Notes: generated by a model not told the origin, from the letters alone. A DNA stretch of 64,000 bases from Mucor racemosus (GCA_027405735.1 JAPEHQ010000003.1:2232001-2296000), one strand, 5' to 3'; positions 23,320 to 36,267 are shown, counted from the stretch's first letter. A program made the numbers and translations.

Positions 23320-24075
23320 CTGTGGAAATAAATGCTTTTTAGAAACTAAATAGACTAACATGAGTTTATTTATTCATTCAAATCAAGTCAATGCTATGCA
23401 TACTTTTATAATCACCAGTTTTTCTCCAGGTAGATATCGACTTTAGACCAAAAAAGTATTGATTATAACGTAGATAATGGAACAAAATGATTAAGTCCTG
23501 GACGCTTTTTCTGTTCGAGAAAGATATTATAACCTGCTCTAACATTAACAGTTAATAGTCTATTTCCAAATAAATAATAGGAAAAACATGTAATTGTACC
23601 TGCTGCTTGATTTCAGGTTATAAAAGATATTGGTAGCTTTAAACATAAAGAAAAGAGTTGAGAAAAGTGGGGAAGAAAAAAGAAAAATAATTCCAAATCA
23701 ATCGGTTTTGTGTGTTACAAACAGAAATTTACAAAGGCATAAATACTTTTAGTGTTGCCAAACAGGTTGTTGTCGTTGTTCCCATTTGGTCCCCGAAAGA
23801 AAAACATAGGCAGAACTCTCAAAACCCAAATTTTAAATTGATATGTCTCGTCAAAAAGAAGGCGATTCTGTTGAATCAGAGTAACTCACATCTGTTTTAA
23901 ATCATTCAAATTATCTTCTTTATTTTTATATTATGATTGATATACTTTAGTAAATTGACTAAAAAACCTTGATCTCATTGCTCAGCTTATCTGGGCTGCC
24001 TGATCTTCACAAAGGTTTTTATTTAGCCCATCTATGCAGATCACTATGCCCATTGGAAGCATAGTCCGGCCATAG

Positions 24076-27030
24076 TGTATTGACTTAAATGCAAAGCTGT
24101 GGTGCACAAAAATCTGTATTTATGAAACAATTTGAGAGCGAAATGTTTTATTTAAAACCGTAAATTAATGCAGAATTGGATGAGCTACAAAAACCATTTA
24201 ATGATCAGGTGGCGGTAAATATACAGTTTTTTGTCAAATATTGGAAGCATTTTCTAATTTTCAGTATTTTGCACATTTACAGCTTTGAAATAGACTACAG
24301 CTTAAAGCGCGCGATTTCATTTAAAGTCCGAGAGTGTCGATTTTTGAAACAAGGCATTAAATTTTTTTTTCGAGATTTTGATAGAATGATATGATTCGCC
24401 GGTTTATAGCCCAGCAAAATTGACGCTCTTTCAAATTTCAAGCAATATTAGTGGCTCCCGTCGTTCGAACCATTTTTTGAGGATGTTTTTGATGGTATAT
24501 CTGTCATTACTCCATGAAAAATGCAGCTAAAATTAAGGAAAAAGATGAAAATGAAAACGGCGCATTTTGCGCACATTGCAGTACCAAAAAAACAGAAATA
24601 CGAATGCTTTAATGTTTCGTTTTGGATTGACAAAAATCATCAGTCATCTAGCCAATTTGTATGGATTTGGAGATAATGCATCATTACTCGATTAAAATTG
24701 TAGCTGGAGTCAAGCAAAAGAATGCAAATAAACAAAAAAAATGTTGCGCATTCTGTATTTTTAAAATAAAGACCTATAGTGGTCTTGATGCTTCAATTCT
24801 TAACTAATAAAAATGATCAGTTATCTAGCTGATTTCTAAAAATTTCGATATAACGTATCGTTACTCCCATCAAAAACGCGCTTACAATCAAGCAAGATAA
24901 CGCAAATAAAGCTGTAAATTTGCATAAAATTGAGGTGTTACGAAATATAGATTTAAAAAAGACTTTATGTTGTTTACTTGAGTTTTGAGAATGATCAATC
25001 ATTTGACAAATTTGGTATATCTGGCTATTGCAAATGTCAAAAGCTTTTATCAAGCTTTTAAATGTAATGTATCTAATTTTTTGATATGCATCTTTAACTC
25101 GGTTTATAATAATGATCTTCAAAATAATTATAATTGATGAGAGTTTATGGGTACTCACAATCTTATTTATTGAAATAATAATAATAAGAACTATTAACAT
25201 TTGTCATGGAGAACGTAGGTTTTGTTACTAAAAAAAACTAATGATAAAAGAAAGAACCAAGAGCTTCTAGGTCTTGGTTTAAAAGACTATTAATAAGAAT
25301 TACATTTCAATACGAGTTAAAAATGGAATTGGCTTCAAAATTGGCTGGTTAATATCCTCGAAAACCAACAATTGATAGAGATATCAACAACTCAAAAGTA
25401 AAGAACTTTGAATTTTCGAACATTATATGATGTGGTGAGGACAGAATTCTCTAATAAAAACCAATAGAAAAATGGATACTTGATAAATAGCATCAGGATT
25501 ATATACTTTCTTTGGTGATCCCAAGATTAACAAACAAACCTTGTCTCGAAAACATTCATTCGTAACCCAAGTTCCTAAATGTTAAATCAAAAATGAGGTG
25601 ATGTAATATATTATATATGTTTCTTGGTCTGGATCTTTCACAGCCGTAAAGAATCGACAACAAAAACCCTATCTCAGAAAATTTCAATTTAAATAACTTC
25701 CAATTTTACATGAGAGTAGGGACACACCTTTGCTCCAAACTTTAGTCGTAGTCTATTAAGGTGATTACTATCCCAAATATATATAATTTGATTTCTTTAT
25801 TTAGAATTTATATAGATACACAAATCAAAACCAAAGAAAAGACTATATTAAAGAGTTTATTTTCTGTTCTGATTCCAAGTCTAACACCTCCTCTCTCCTT
25901 CTCAGCACATCAAGGCAAAAGGCTGCCATTATCCTAACCACTCCTACACGGTTTCCACCGTCTAATACCTAAATACATTAAATGTAGGTGATATATACAT
26001 ATTTATTTTAAATCAATAGCAATGTACTAAACCTTTTCCACATTTTCTATATATATTCATCCTCCTTTATTATTGATTTCATTTATCTCTTTTTTACTTG
26101 AATACTTTTACAAATATATTGTATACAATCATAACTAACTGCCCGATATGCAAATAATTTTCAGGTAATTGATGAAACTTGAAACTGGCTCTGGTATCTA
26201 TCTTATGAACAAGCTAATTTAATTTTATAAATTTTGGTGCATCCTCATTTGAAACTATTAATATAATGCTTAAAAACTATTTTATCATTTGTAACGTAAG
26301 TAAGTATATACAGTTGGGAATATATTCTTCTACTAAAGACAAATATATTGTTTGTTGTATGTATTTATTAAACAAATCCTTTGTGCCTTGGAAGTATTAT
26401 GGGCTAATTTGTTGTTATGAAAGCAACAAGGAGCTGGAATCCTAGTCCGAGGTGTCCGGCATTATCGCTTGTTCCATTTTCGAGGTGTAAAACCATACAT
26501 ATTGGCTTTATTCTATTATGAAATACACAGAATAATGAGTCATATATACATATATATGAATACGTTTTATAGTTTCTTCATGTCAATCTATTTCAATATT
26601 TGACTATTATAAGTGTTAAATCATATGAAATTTACTGAACAATCTTGCAATACCTAAAGAGATAGGTCCAAGTTTACAGCATGTCATGCTTAATTTGGTA
26701 GTTTTTCTTAATAACTTTACACACAAATCTTTTCTTTGTCTGAAAAGCCGCTAATTAACAGAAAATATATGCACACAATAGTTTATCGGATGTGTGCAAC
26801 ATTTGCGCTAAAGAAGACAAAAAGCCAAGTATTTAACCTGCTTTTTTATTTACATGCGAGTTTTATATTATTGTTTGTGCTTGAATTCCACATTGTTTAT
26901 GGCTCCTTTTGGATTAAAATGGTAGTACAAAGTATAATTAATTAATGAAGATTTTTACATGTCTTTTGAATCCACAATAAAAGAAAACGTAACAATTCTT
27001 CTCCTTTCCTTTCTTCTTTAAATCTAAAAA
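24076..27030. other. AT-rich gene-free region with repeat fragments
   Basis: About 3 kb without a supportable gene. A segment at 25630-25735 matches 19150-19250 and the inverse of 49270-49340, so it is a fragment of the dispersed repeat family. Two AT-rich frames on the minus strand (near 24450-24630 and 24820-25200) have no family signature and low-complexity composition. The last 300 bp, with pyrimidine runs near 27000, are presumably the promoter of the small membrane protein gene. Confidence 0.45.
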
Positions 27031-27441
27031 ATGGCACCTAATACAAATCAAATTCTATTCATTGTCATATTTTCTTTACTTGCATTTATTCTCGTTTTAT
27101 TGACATATGTGTGCTGGTTAAAGAGAATGAAGATGAGAGCCAAGCGTGATATTTTGGCAGAACAACATCAATTGGAGCGTCAACAACAGGCACAGAATAA
27201 CGCACTAACTACAGCAGAATTACAGCGTATGAAGCCAGTCTTGTTACAGCAATTATATGAACGAGATTTACAACGAACCCCAGCCGCTCCAGCTTATAGT
27301 AACCCATTTGATGATACCCCACAGTATACCCCTAATGACGAGCATGTATTGGTTGGCATTCATGACGAAAGAGAAAGGGATGCAACAATTATACACACAG
27401 AACAACAATACAATAATGCTAGTAACAATTCAAGAAGATAA
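27031..27441 (+). CDS. Small single-pass membrane protein, function unknown
   Basis: Single exon, 136 residues. After a short polar start there is one strong hydrophobic helix (about residues 8-30), followed by a basic stop-transfer cluster KRMKMRAKR. That predicts a type III/signal-anchor protein with a cytosolic tail. The tail is Gln-rich and coiled (about 40-85), then Pro/Asn-rich and acidic. The start is set by AAAATGGC, a good fungal start context, and a pyrimidine-rich stretch precedes it. I do not recognise a family. Codon use looks like its neighbours, and the length and membrane pattern make a real gene more likely than chance. Confidence 0.65.
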   Translation: MAPNTNQILFIVIFSLLAFILVLLTYVCWLKRMKMRAKRDILAEQHQLERQQQAQNNALTTAELQRMKPVLLQQLYERDLQRTPAAPAYSNPFDDTPQYTPNDEHVLVGIHDERERDATIIHTEQQYNNASNNSRR

Positions 27442-27873
27442 AAATGTTGTATAAATGTTGAGAAAACTGAGTAATTTGAAATGTCAATGATTATCTGGGA
27501 TAAATCAAATTGGCTTTCATTATGGCAGTAGTAGTAGTAGTATTATTATTATCAATAGCAATGGCGATACAATACATATTAATAAATGGAAATTTTTAAA
27601 AGGCATGTTACTTGATCTGATTGAATTTAATACCATAAAAAGGTGAATTAAAATGCATTATTTTCGGGAAAAGGTCAGATATGGTATATACATCGCATAA
27701 TGCACATGTAATTCTGTTTGATAAGGCTGTTTGTATTGCAATACAGATCAAACTATCATCTTTCAAGCACAACTTGCTCTCCATAACCAGTGACTGTCGC
27801 ACATTCAGTATTCAAATGCCATATTTAAAGGAAGAAAATATCAAAAATGTCTTTTTTTCTGCATATATAAACC
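27442..27873. other. Intergenic spacer with trinucleotide repeats
   Basis: Contains a (GTA)n/(TTA)n microsatellite at about 27525-27550 and a TATATAAA at 27864-27871 directly before the next gene. Nothing else supportable. Confidence 0.5.
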
Positions 27874-28573
27874 ATGTTAGGTATTCATCATTTAAAAAGG
27901 CCATGCATGGCCAAACATATGGCCCGAACTTTACAGCCTTTTCAAACAACAATTCGTCAGGGTTCATGCTGTTCAAAGAAGCAAGAAGAGAAACCTGCAG
28001 TGACCAGTACCAAATTTTGGTCTGACCCTATTACTTGGCAGCGGACTAGAGTGAATACTTTGAGGTATATAAAGCAAATGTCAGTGATTAAATATACAAG
28101 AAATCTCATAATATTTTGTACATTATAAAGGTGTTTAATTGGGTGCACTACTGGTGATTTTTCTACAATGTGGTATTTACAATACAATTACCCGGAAATG
28201 TCTCCTGTTTACAGCACTGCAGCAGCGATGGTATTGTATATAATATATATAAAAGGACTGATAGATTAACATTTCATCTATCCAGGTTGCTGGAATATCA
28301 ACATCTTTGGCATTGGAGACAGTTTTATTAAAACGTTCCATGAAAGTTCCATATCCGGCCGCTTTCAAAACTGCAATGGGAATGAGTTTTGTATCCATGT
28401 TGGCCATGGAATTAGCCGAAAATGTTACTGATTGGCACTTGATGGGAGGTCAAGTATTATTTCAAGACCCTAAATTTTGGCTTGCAGCAGCGGTGAGTAC
28501 GGCAGCAGGCTTTGTTGTACCATTACCATATAATTATTGGCGATTAAAAGCACTTGGAAAATCATGTCATTAA
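27874..28573 (+). CDS. DUF4396-type membrane protein
   Basis: Three exons 27874-28064, 28131-28230, 28286-28573; 193 codons (192 residues). The protein has the DUF4396 arrangement: RCLIGCTTGDF (a C-x4-C-x2-GD motif), a short amphipathic stretch, then helices around VAGISTSLALE, FVSMLAMELAEN and a C-terminal FVVPLPYNYW where bacterial members have VPVNRWLI. The residues before the domain are basic and hydroxylated (for example MAKHMARTLQPF), resembling a mitochondrial presequence. The molecular role of DUF4396 is not established. A TATATAAA only 3 bp before the first ATG suggests the true start may be the in-frame ATG at 27907 (181 residues). Domain call confident, function unknown. Confidence 0.82.
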
Positions 28574-28955
28574 GATGCTTTTGTGAAATTTAAATTTTAA
28601 TTTTCAAATACACCAGCGTATGTATATAGGGCTTAAAGAGCCAATTAATTTGCTTTTAATTAATAAACGTACATAGCATTATCGTAAGTTAGTCTTCTGC
28701 CCTTTTTTAAAAGTGTCTTTTTCTCTATCAAATTGTTAAAATATATATATATATATATATATATTTAGATATTGAAAGATTCCCGCCCACTATTTATTTG
28801 AAAATAAGTAGATCTCATGTAAAAACATTGTATATTTTTCGTTTTACTATAAAGGAATAAAATTTGATCATTTTCGAGAAATACACTATTCACGGTCATT
28901 AACGCAAAATCTGTGTACACTCAAACAAATAACATTTGCACACTATATATTTATT
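28574..28955. other. Intergenic spacer with (TA)n
   Basis: Between the convergent DUF4396 and CCZ1 genes. It includes a (TA)n microsatellite at 28739-28764 and AATAAA-like signals for both genes (near 28660 and 28855). No gene seen. Confidence 0.5.
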
Positions 28956-31096
28956 TTATTCAATATGCATTGTATCTAGTAAACTTGTACTCATTTTATT
29001 GAGTGTTTCTATTTTAGAAAAAGATCAGTATGTGCTTTTAAACATTATAAATCAAATTATTTTACCTTCGACATCAGCTAATGATGTATCCTTTTTAGCA
29101 GCAATGAGATACATTTCTGTGTAATCATCCATGCCATCATCTCTTGAGCATTCATCAATCGACGATCTATTTTCATGCACAACTGTATTTGCATCCTCTT
29201 CAGAAGATGATGCTCTCAAGGTATTATAAAGTCGATTACCTGCAATCCAATGGTTTGCTGTTGATCGGGTATAAACTTCACTTGTTCGTGGGATTTTATC
29301 AAAATCTTCTCTCACTTCCAATAATTGTAAAAGCATTTCATTTGTAACTTGAATAGCTGCTTTCTTTTCTTTGGGATTTTTGGATGTTGATCGTGGATCA
29401 ATCATGGTTGATTTAATATTCAATGTTGCATTATCATAATAAAAGCATTTATAATTCTTTCCGAGGTTAAGACTGCACAAAGATAAATAATCAGATACCA
29501 TACCAAATAATTAAAACTGTGTATTACCTCTTTTCTTGTACACTGGCAATATTTTCAACCAGGACATTTGTTAAACCTTCCAGATTCTTTTCATTCATAT
29601 AAGCTTCTAGATCAGCATAAAATATAGGATCTGATAAAAGGTCTTCCGATTTAGATGTTACAGGCAGTAAGAAACTCCAAACTAAATTACTCTTGTGCTT
29701 GTAAACCAATAAATAATATTCATTCAATTGATTTTCTCGAGATTGTTCACCATTGTATGTACTTGATATATATACACGAACCAAATCAGACCTTGTAACC
29801 GGTCTTTCTTCTCCATTCATACCAATTGCAGTTGATTCTACTAGACCCGTCAAATAAATGCCTTGGTTTATATTTTCAGGCACCAATGATCCATTAGGTG
29901 AGGAAGTTGCAGTTGGGATATCTAGGGCGGAAGGCAATGCTAACGTTGAATCAATTGAAGCAGTAGCAGATGTAGGAGTAGCTGAAGAATTCACTGTATC
30001 AGTGGACCTTGATCCTCCTGATGAAAAATAGCTTAAAATATGTGATTGTGAGAGTGATTTCGTAAATTGCTTGAGGCCAGATACTTTGGGCGAATCCTTC
30101 TTCATCATGGTCATTTCAATATCCATCTTTCTCTTTTCTGATTTAGCATGGTTTTCCACTTTTTTCAATACATGCTTGCGCAAAGCACATACATCGTCAA
30201 TTAATAAATCAGGTGAACGATATACAAGACCCCCATCTTGTATATTTAACACAAAAAGATGACTGATGTTGTTTTCAAAGTTTGTTTTGATTGACTCGTC
30301 CAATTTGTTAATATTGAGATAGTTAGCACGCAATACAGGTTGTACAGGAACTCCATTAAAGACTGCAGAAAATGTCATAATGTCTAAACGATCAAAATCC
30401 CATTTCCAAATCCATTCAGAAAAAAACTCTTCAATCGCATGCATTAATGATCTTGTTCGTTGACGATTTGTTTCCTTTTTATCGTCATATATGATCGAAG
30501 AAAATGTGCCATTCAACAACTAAAAAAATGGAATATGTTGAGAGATACCAACCATAATGAAAAATTGAGCAATTACCTTGAATTGCTCGTATCCAATCTT
30601 CAAAACTGCTTCCAATGCATTATCATTTAATTGTGAATCTAAGTATTCAGTAACTAGTTTTTCCTTTCCTTTAGAGTCTTTGATTTGTTTTCTTAAAATC
30701 CCTAATTCAACACACATATGCATCCAAAATCCAGGTTCTGGCTGTAGAAAGATCATGCGGTTCTTTTGCGAGTGAACATTTTGAGTCGGATGAGAAGGTG
30801 AAAAAGTACTAATAAAAACATTTTTATATTTTACAGTAATAAATTAATGCAAATCTTTCTGTATACCTTGTAAAATTGACTAATGCTTGTGCTAAACCCA
30901 CTTGCTTCATTTTAACGTCGGCAGGAATAACTTTTTTGGCTGTATAATATAATATTTGGTCTTTGGTATTCTCTTCGTGAGGTCCCAATGAAGGGTTGTA
31001 AACGCAAAAATAAGATAAAATAGGCGAATTTTTGCCTAATCGAGGCAAAATTGGACTATCATCTTTATTGATGCTCTGTACTTCTTGGCTAGACAT
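28956..31096 (-). CDS. CCZ1: CCZ1, Rab7 guanine-exchange complex subunit
   Basis: CCZ1 pairs with MON1 to activate Rab7/Ypt7 on late endosomes, autophagosomes and vacuoles. Exons, minus strand: 31096-30867, 30808-30577, 30519-29528, 29472-29066, 29008-28956; 638 codons (637 residues). The N-terminal longin region is recognisable from SYFCVYNPSLGP, DQILYYTA and, across the first splice, VNFTRST then VHSQKNR and QPEPGFWMHM. The middle carries a Ser/Thr/Ala-rich, probably disordered insert (about residues 330-400). The C-terminal part has YYLLVYKH and a helical end. The last exon is only 53 nt and was placed because the preceding frame otherwise stops at once. Length fits fungal CCZ1. Confidence 0.9.
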
Positions 31097-32068
31097 TGTT
31101 TTTAAGAAACAAATGAAAGATAAAAAGTTACGCCTTGAGTATAAAGTGTTGCGCGATTACAAAAATATACATGAGCATCACAAATCAGGAGGGAATCGAA
31201 TCTCTCAATGACCGTTTTTTTCTCAATTGCATGCGGAAAATTGCATTGTTGCTCAAGCTGTTCATTTGTTTGTTGAGGTTTCCTACGCTGAATACTAATT
31301 CAGATACTTGCTGATGGTTACCATGGAAACCCGTTGCCATAGAAACCGGGCGCCTTAACCAGATGACATTATGAAAATCAGCCAAAGCTGTGACATGAAT
31401 GAGATGAAATGCTACATGATATTGTGTATTTTGAGAGATCGATGAAATATAATATTTTAATTCTTGATTTGTGATTTCAATTGAAAAAAAAAAAAAGTTC
31501 TCATTTATCTGTACAAATGAATTAATTACAAATACATATTTTGCACGCCTTTCATGACCTAAAGCATTTAAACCAACTCAATCCAACTTACAAATCGATG
31601 CATCACATGATGATCTCCACGGTAACAACAACAACAAATAATAGAATCAATGGTATAATCATCCGACCAAGTTGTTGTAAAATCAAAACAATGAAAAGAA
31701 TGATTTCATATCTTTCTTGGTACCCTCATCCTCCAAGTTTTCTTGTCAAATGATGGTTGTTGATATACGCATTATTTGCAACAAACGCAAGAAAGTATAA
31801 CGAACGAAATATAGTAAAAATCATCAATTAATGATAAAAATGCATATTATAAAAACACATGCTCAATTGAATAAAAAATAACGACTACTTGTACATGAAA
31901 ATTTGGATTGCCTGGTATATAAAGACATACATCATCAAGCAAGCGCCAATTATTAGGGCAAAAAAAAAGGAGGGGGGAAGCAGACCTAAAATAGGCTATA
32001 AAAAGGCTTTGGATTCAACTTTTCCGCTTTTTCCCCTTTTCTCTTTACTATTTCATCTATTTAAAAAA
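31097..32068. other. Divergent promoter region, CCZ1 / PITP
   Basis: About 970 bp. An open 66-codon frame on the minus strand (31385-31185) has no recognised family. A TATAAAAAGGC lies at about 31997, 70 bp before the PITP start, and is a plausible TATA box. An A-run lies near 31483-31497. No RNA gene found. Confidence 0.45.
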
Positions 32069-33211
32069 ATGATTATTAACGAATATAGAGTCATTAACAA
32101 CTGTACAGAGGAGGAATATCAAGTTGGTAAGTTAATAAATGCTTCAAGTAGATATGCTGTACTTAAACATCGTCCTAGCCCAGTTATATGCTACTGCACT
32201 AGCCTCGAAAGAAAATACAGGAGGTGGAGAAGGTGTAGAGGTTATCAAGAACGAACCTTATGAGAAAGAAAACGAAAAGGGTCAATACACATACAAGATC
32301 TTTCGCCTTGCTTCTCGGGTTCCTGCTATTGTAAAAGCAGTTGCGCCTGCAGGCGCTCTTGATTTGTATGAAGAGGTTTGTATAAAGAAAAAGAGGGCTT
32401 TTAAATAAAATAATGCTAAATTCACGCGTGCACGCACATCTTTCATTATTTCGTCATAGGCATGGAATGCTTACCCTTACTGTAAAACTGGTAAGTTTTA
32501 TAAATGTTTCAACATAAAATTCTCAATGGTTTGCTTATCGTCTTTATTTATTACATTTGTGTAGTACTCAAGGTAAGATTGATTTATAAAACGAGAAGGA
32601 TTCACAAAACTTGACAACATTTCATTGGTTGCAAATAGAATGGTTACATGAAGGATCATTTTTCGATTGTTTATGAAACATTACATGTCAATGGATCACG
32701 CGGTGACCTTGAGAATGCTTTGAACATCACAAAAGACGGTATGCTAGGTATAAAAGGAAGCCGCCCTGAATTTTGATTGACATTTTTTTTTTACATTTAT
32801 ATAGATTTAAAAAAGAGAAATGTCATTATTATTGATATCGCCAATGATAAAATTAGTCCCAAAGATTACAAAGAAGAAGAGGATCCAAAGCTTTTTCACT
32901 CTGAAAAGACGGGTCGCGGCCCTTTGACAGATCCTGAATGGCAAAAGAAGGTTGAACCTGTCATGACATGTTATAAGCTTGTCTATATTGAGTTTAAATG
33001 GTTTGGTATTCAAACCAAAGTAGAATCCTTTTTGGCAAAGACTGTTCAAACATTGTTTACAAAGTTTCATAGACAATTGTTTTGTTGGACTGATAAATGG
33101 TATGGAATGACCATCCAAGATATTCGTGATTTGGAAGCAAAGACAAAGGAAGAATTAAATGCAAAGAGAAATGAAGGTGATATACCTGATAATTCCTTAG
33201 ACGATATGTAA
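32069..33211 (+). CDS. Class I phosphatidylinositol transfer protein
   Basis: START-like lipid-exchange protein that moves phosphatidylinositol and phosphatidylcholine between membranes, supporting phosphoinositide synthesis. Exons 32069-32126, 32179-32375, 32460-32490, 32565-32572, 32639-32738, 32805-33211; 267 codons (266 residues), matching animal PITP-alpha/beta (about 270). Landmarks: EYRV with EEYQV at the start, [27 protein letters not shown], then [45 protein letters not shown]. The fourth exon is only 8 nt, giving Val-Leu-Lys between CKT and NGYMK; without it the frame breaks. This is the PITP-domain family of animals, Dictyostelium and early fungi, not yeast Sec14. Confidence 0.95.
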
Positions 33212-34913
33212 AAAAAGAAACAAACTTGTATTTAAATAAATGGAAGATTCTTCATTCGATTCTTGGAAATATATATCAACTTTCAGCGTTCTCCCATTTT
33301 CACAGGAGGCTAAAAACTGACATTGATCACAAAATTTGTTTCCTTTTTGTTTGTGTAGATATAAGAAGCTACAAGCAAAATTTACGCTTTTTTAGTAAAA
33401 AAAATATATGTTTTTACATAAAATAAACGTTCACATTCTGAAAATTCATGTTCTCTACATGATAGATGATTTAATTGTGTCCTAAATTAATTGAAATCCT
33501 GTATTCAAACGGCTAAAATCATCAAATCAGAAGCAATTCAACCATGAGATTCGGTCAAAGCAGAGTTTAAAAGAGATATCGCAAGTTGCATCGCGATTTA
33601 CGAAATTTGCGATTTTTCAAAAAACAAATTATACTTTAAAGGATTTTGTTTTACTAAAACTTGTATTAATGGCTACCAGTTGTAATAATAAAACTATTGT
33701 ATAATTTTAATGGGTATTTGATGGTATTTTTTGTTTTAGATTTTTTACTTTAAAATATTGCAGTATCTGGATTAATGTTGGATTTCAGATTTTTGACTGA
33801 AACTTAAGAAATCGGGAATAAACCCTAAAATTAAACATTTTTGGATTAAAGAGCAGTAAATTACGGTCAATCTATATTAGTATATAGCTTAGTAAAAAAG
33901 TTCGATTTCTGAGCGAAAAATCGTAATTTGTCGAAATTAAGATTTCAGACGAGGTATCATAAGGAAAATTTGTTGAAAAAATTTATGATACCAAAAATTC
34001 TTCGAATGCATTTTTTAATATCTATTGATCAAGAGAAACCGGTTGGTATGCTTTAGAGATTTGGAATTACTCGAAAACCATAGAATATCGCACTTTGAAG
34101 TTCAAATTATGCTATTTTCTGACGAAACGGCCACCTTTCGTCGCAACTTTCTATAAAAAAACAAAGGCTTGAAGTAGCTATTGATACTAGAAGCGATGCT
34201 TTTGATGTTGGACAATCGAATGGTTCCAATATGAAAGTATATAACAATAGTACAGATTTTTTCTTGAATAATTGAAACTTGATTTTGTTTGTTCTATTGG
34301 TTACACATTTGAATCTTTATGGGGGTTTTTATTGCTTTCCATTACAAATACAACAAGGCCTCAATCGTTCAATGATTGCGTGCATTAACGCATGTATTTA
34401 ATCAGATTTTGTTTTAGAATATCCTTAAAGACCAGCAAGAATGTATCTACATTACCTTTATCGGACGCCAAGCTCAATTTTTATTGAATAAAATGCGATG
34501 CTTTCCTGAGTATTCATTATTTACATTAGCATTGCTCGATCTGATTGTGGTTGAAGCAATCTTACATTGAGGCCTTAGCAGATGTCTATAATAACCACAT
34601 TACATACCTTAGTTTTTTAGATTAGATGTTTGCATCTAGAACCTTAGATGCAACTATGCAACTTTTAAATCAGATTTATACTTGGTAAATGGTAGCAGGG
34701 CTTCATGACAACAGAATCCCTTACATTAGCATAGGGTCAATGTGCATGAGTGAGATTTTAACGCCACTGAGTTTCAACAACTAAGAATACTATAAAACTC
34801 ATGCTGGGGGTTGCCACCTTAATCAAGGGCGCGGGCACAAAGAAGGAAGACTACTTTTACAAGTTGGTTTTTCGGTTTATTTTTCCTCTTTTACTTTTTA
34901 TTTTTCAATAAAC
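33212..34913. other. AT-rich intergenic region
   Basis: 1.7 kb between the PITP and metaxin genes. 33450-34250 is AT-rich and resembles the dispersed repeats in style, but I could not align it with confidence. Around 34366 and 34566 an 11-bp inverted pair, AAGGCCTCAAT / ATTGAGGCCTT, brackets about 210 bp. A CTATAAAACTC at about 34790 may serve the metaxin gene. No gene seen. Confidence 0.45.
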
Positions 34914-36234
34914 ATGCCATCTATGCAACTTTATGTATGGGGACCTGCTCTTAATGCACCCTCAATCGATCCTAAATGTATTGTAATCGAATCGTATTTG
35001 CGTCTTATACAACAAAATTATACAATTGTCAAATGCAATGACCCTCAACAAAGTCCAACTGGTAAAAGCAATATTTTATGATAACTAGGGAGGTTTGTAA
35101 GATTTATTTCCTTTTTTATATATAGGTGAACTTCCTTTACTTAATGATGGTTCTGCTTGGATTGCTGGTGTAGAACGTATTTTGAATTATTTATCTCATC
35201 GTGATAAAGATGCCAATAAAGATCTTAGTGCAGAACAGAAAGCAGAATACATTGCGTAAGTAGATCACTTGGTAATTGAAAATTTGTATGCTCAACATTT
35301 TTGTCTAGTTATTCTGCATTAGTTCAAGATAAACTTTATGATTGCATGGTAAGGGATCAGTATTGGCAGTTATATATGTATATATATCCTTATTAATCAA
35401 AATTATACATAGTTATATACTTGGTATGCAGATTCAACCAATTTCATCAAAAATATTCGACCCACCTATGCAAAATTATTGTCATTTCCCAATCGATACA
35501 TTGTACCCATTCAATTAAAAAAGAGTGCCAAAGCAAGATTGGAAAAATACAATGTAGAAATTATCAGAGATGATGTTGGATTACCACAAAACGAAAAAGA
35601 AGAGATGAAAGATTTATTGAAATCAGGATGGCATCATGTAAATCGAATGCAAAATATTAAAACCACTGCAATAATATTAACATGTTTTTGTGGATAGATG
35701 TTTCAATTAGCTAGAGAAACTTATAGTATTTTACAGTCGCAATTAGGAGAACAAGATTACATGTTTGGTGATAATGCTACTACATTGGATTGCATTGTAT
35801 TTGGATATTTAGCTTTACATTTATATCCTGATTTATCTCATCGAAGATTACAGCACATTCTCACCAATGAATACCCCGCACTTGCCCGTTATTGTAATAG
35901 AATGAATCAACTTTTATTTCAACAGGAATCATTAGAATCTGAAGCCGCAGAAGATGTGCCTTCACTTTGGAGAACATTTAAAAATAACCCCATGGGATTT
36001 TTGGGCACAGTTAAAGATGATGTTGTTTCTTATATGGGCACAGAAACAGATGAAGATAAAAAGGAAAAGAGCAAATCTCAAGTTGATTTTGAACGTAAAC
36101 GTATTTGGTCAATTGCTGGTGGTGTTACATTCTTTTTGGCTTATGTTATTTATAACGGTATTGTGAGTATAGATTTGAGTGGTGAAGATGAAGAAGACTA
36201 CGAATACGAGGAAGAATATGACGACGAAGAATAA
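34914..36234 (+). CDS. Metaxin / Sam37-like mitochondrial outer-membrane protein
   Basis: GST-fold receptor subunit of the SAM complex, which inserts beta-barrel proteins into the mitochondrial outer membrane. Exons 34914-35061, 35126-35255, 35309-35348, 35413-35637, 35698-36234; 360 codons (359 residues). The N-terminal thioredoxin-like half starts LYVWGPALNAPSIDP and has TGELPLL before the first helix. The C-terminal half has the metaxin pattern GDNATTLDCIVFGYLALHL and NEYPALARYCNRM. One predicted transmembrane helix follows near residues 315-335 (AGGVTFFLAYVIY), and the extreme C-terminus is Asp/Glu/Tyr-rich. This fits metaxin-1/Sam37 rather than metaxin-2/Sam35, which lack the C-terminal anchor. 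Downstream the dysferlin-domain gene is convergent, with 33 bp between stop codons. Confidence 0.9.
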
Positions 36235-36267
36235 AAAATCTAAAATTTTAATGGTATATTAAAGAAT

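Larger units (their letters stand above)
22559..24075. repeat. Copy B of the duplicated block
   Basis: Diverged copy of 1-2876 (see that entry). It keeps the dynein intermediate-chain end at 22744-22870 without the MITE, lacks the ~1.15 kb that copy A has at 811-1964, and carries a 297-bp solo LTR at 23023-23319 that copy A lacks. The two insertions date after the duplication and are private to one copy each. Confidence 0.75.

Noticed and set aside
24440..24480. tRNA-like B box (GGTTCGAA on the minus strand)
   Set aside because: No A box, acceptor stem or cloverleaf can be formed from the flanking sequence.
31185..31385. 66-codon minus-strand frame and a GATTCGATTCC tRNA-like B box
   Set aside because: No recognised protein family, no A box for a tRNA, and the frame lies in the divergent promoter region of CCZ1 and the PITP gene.
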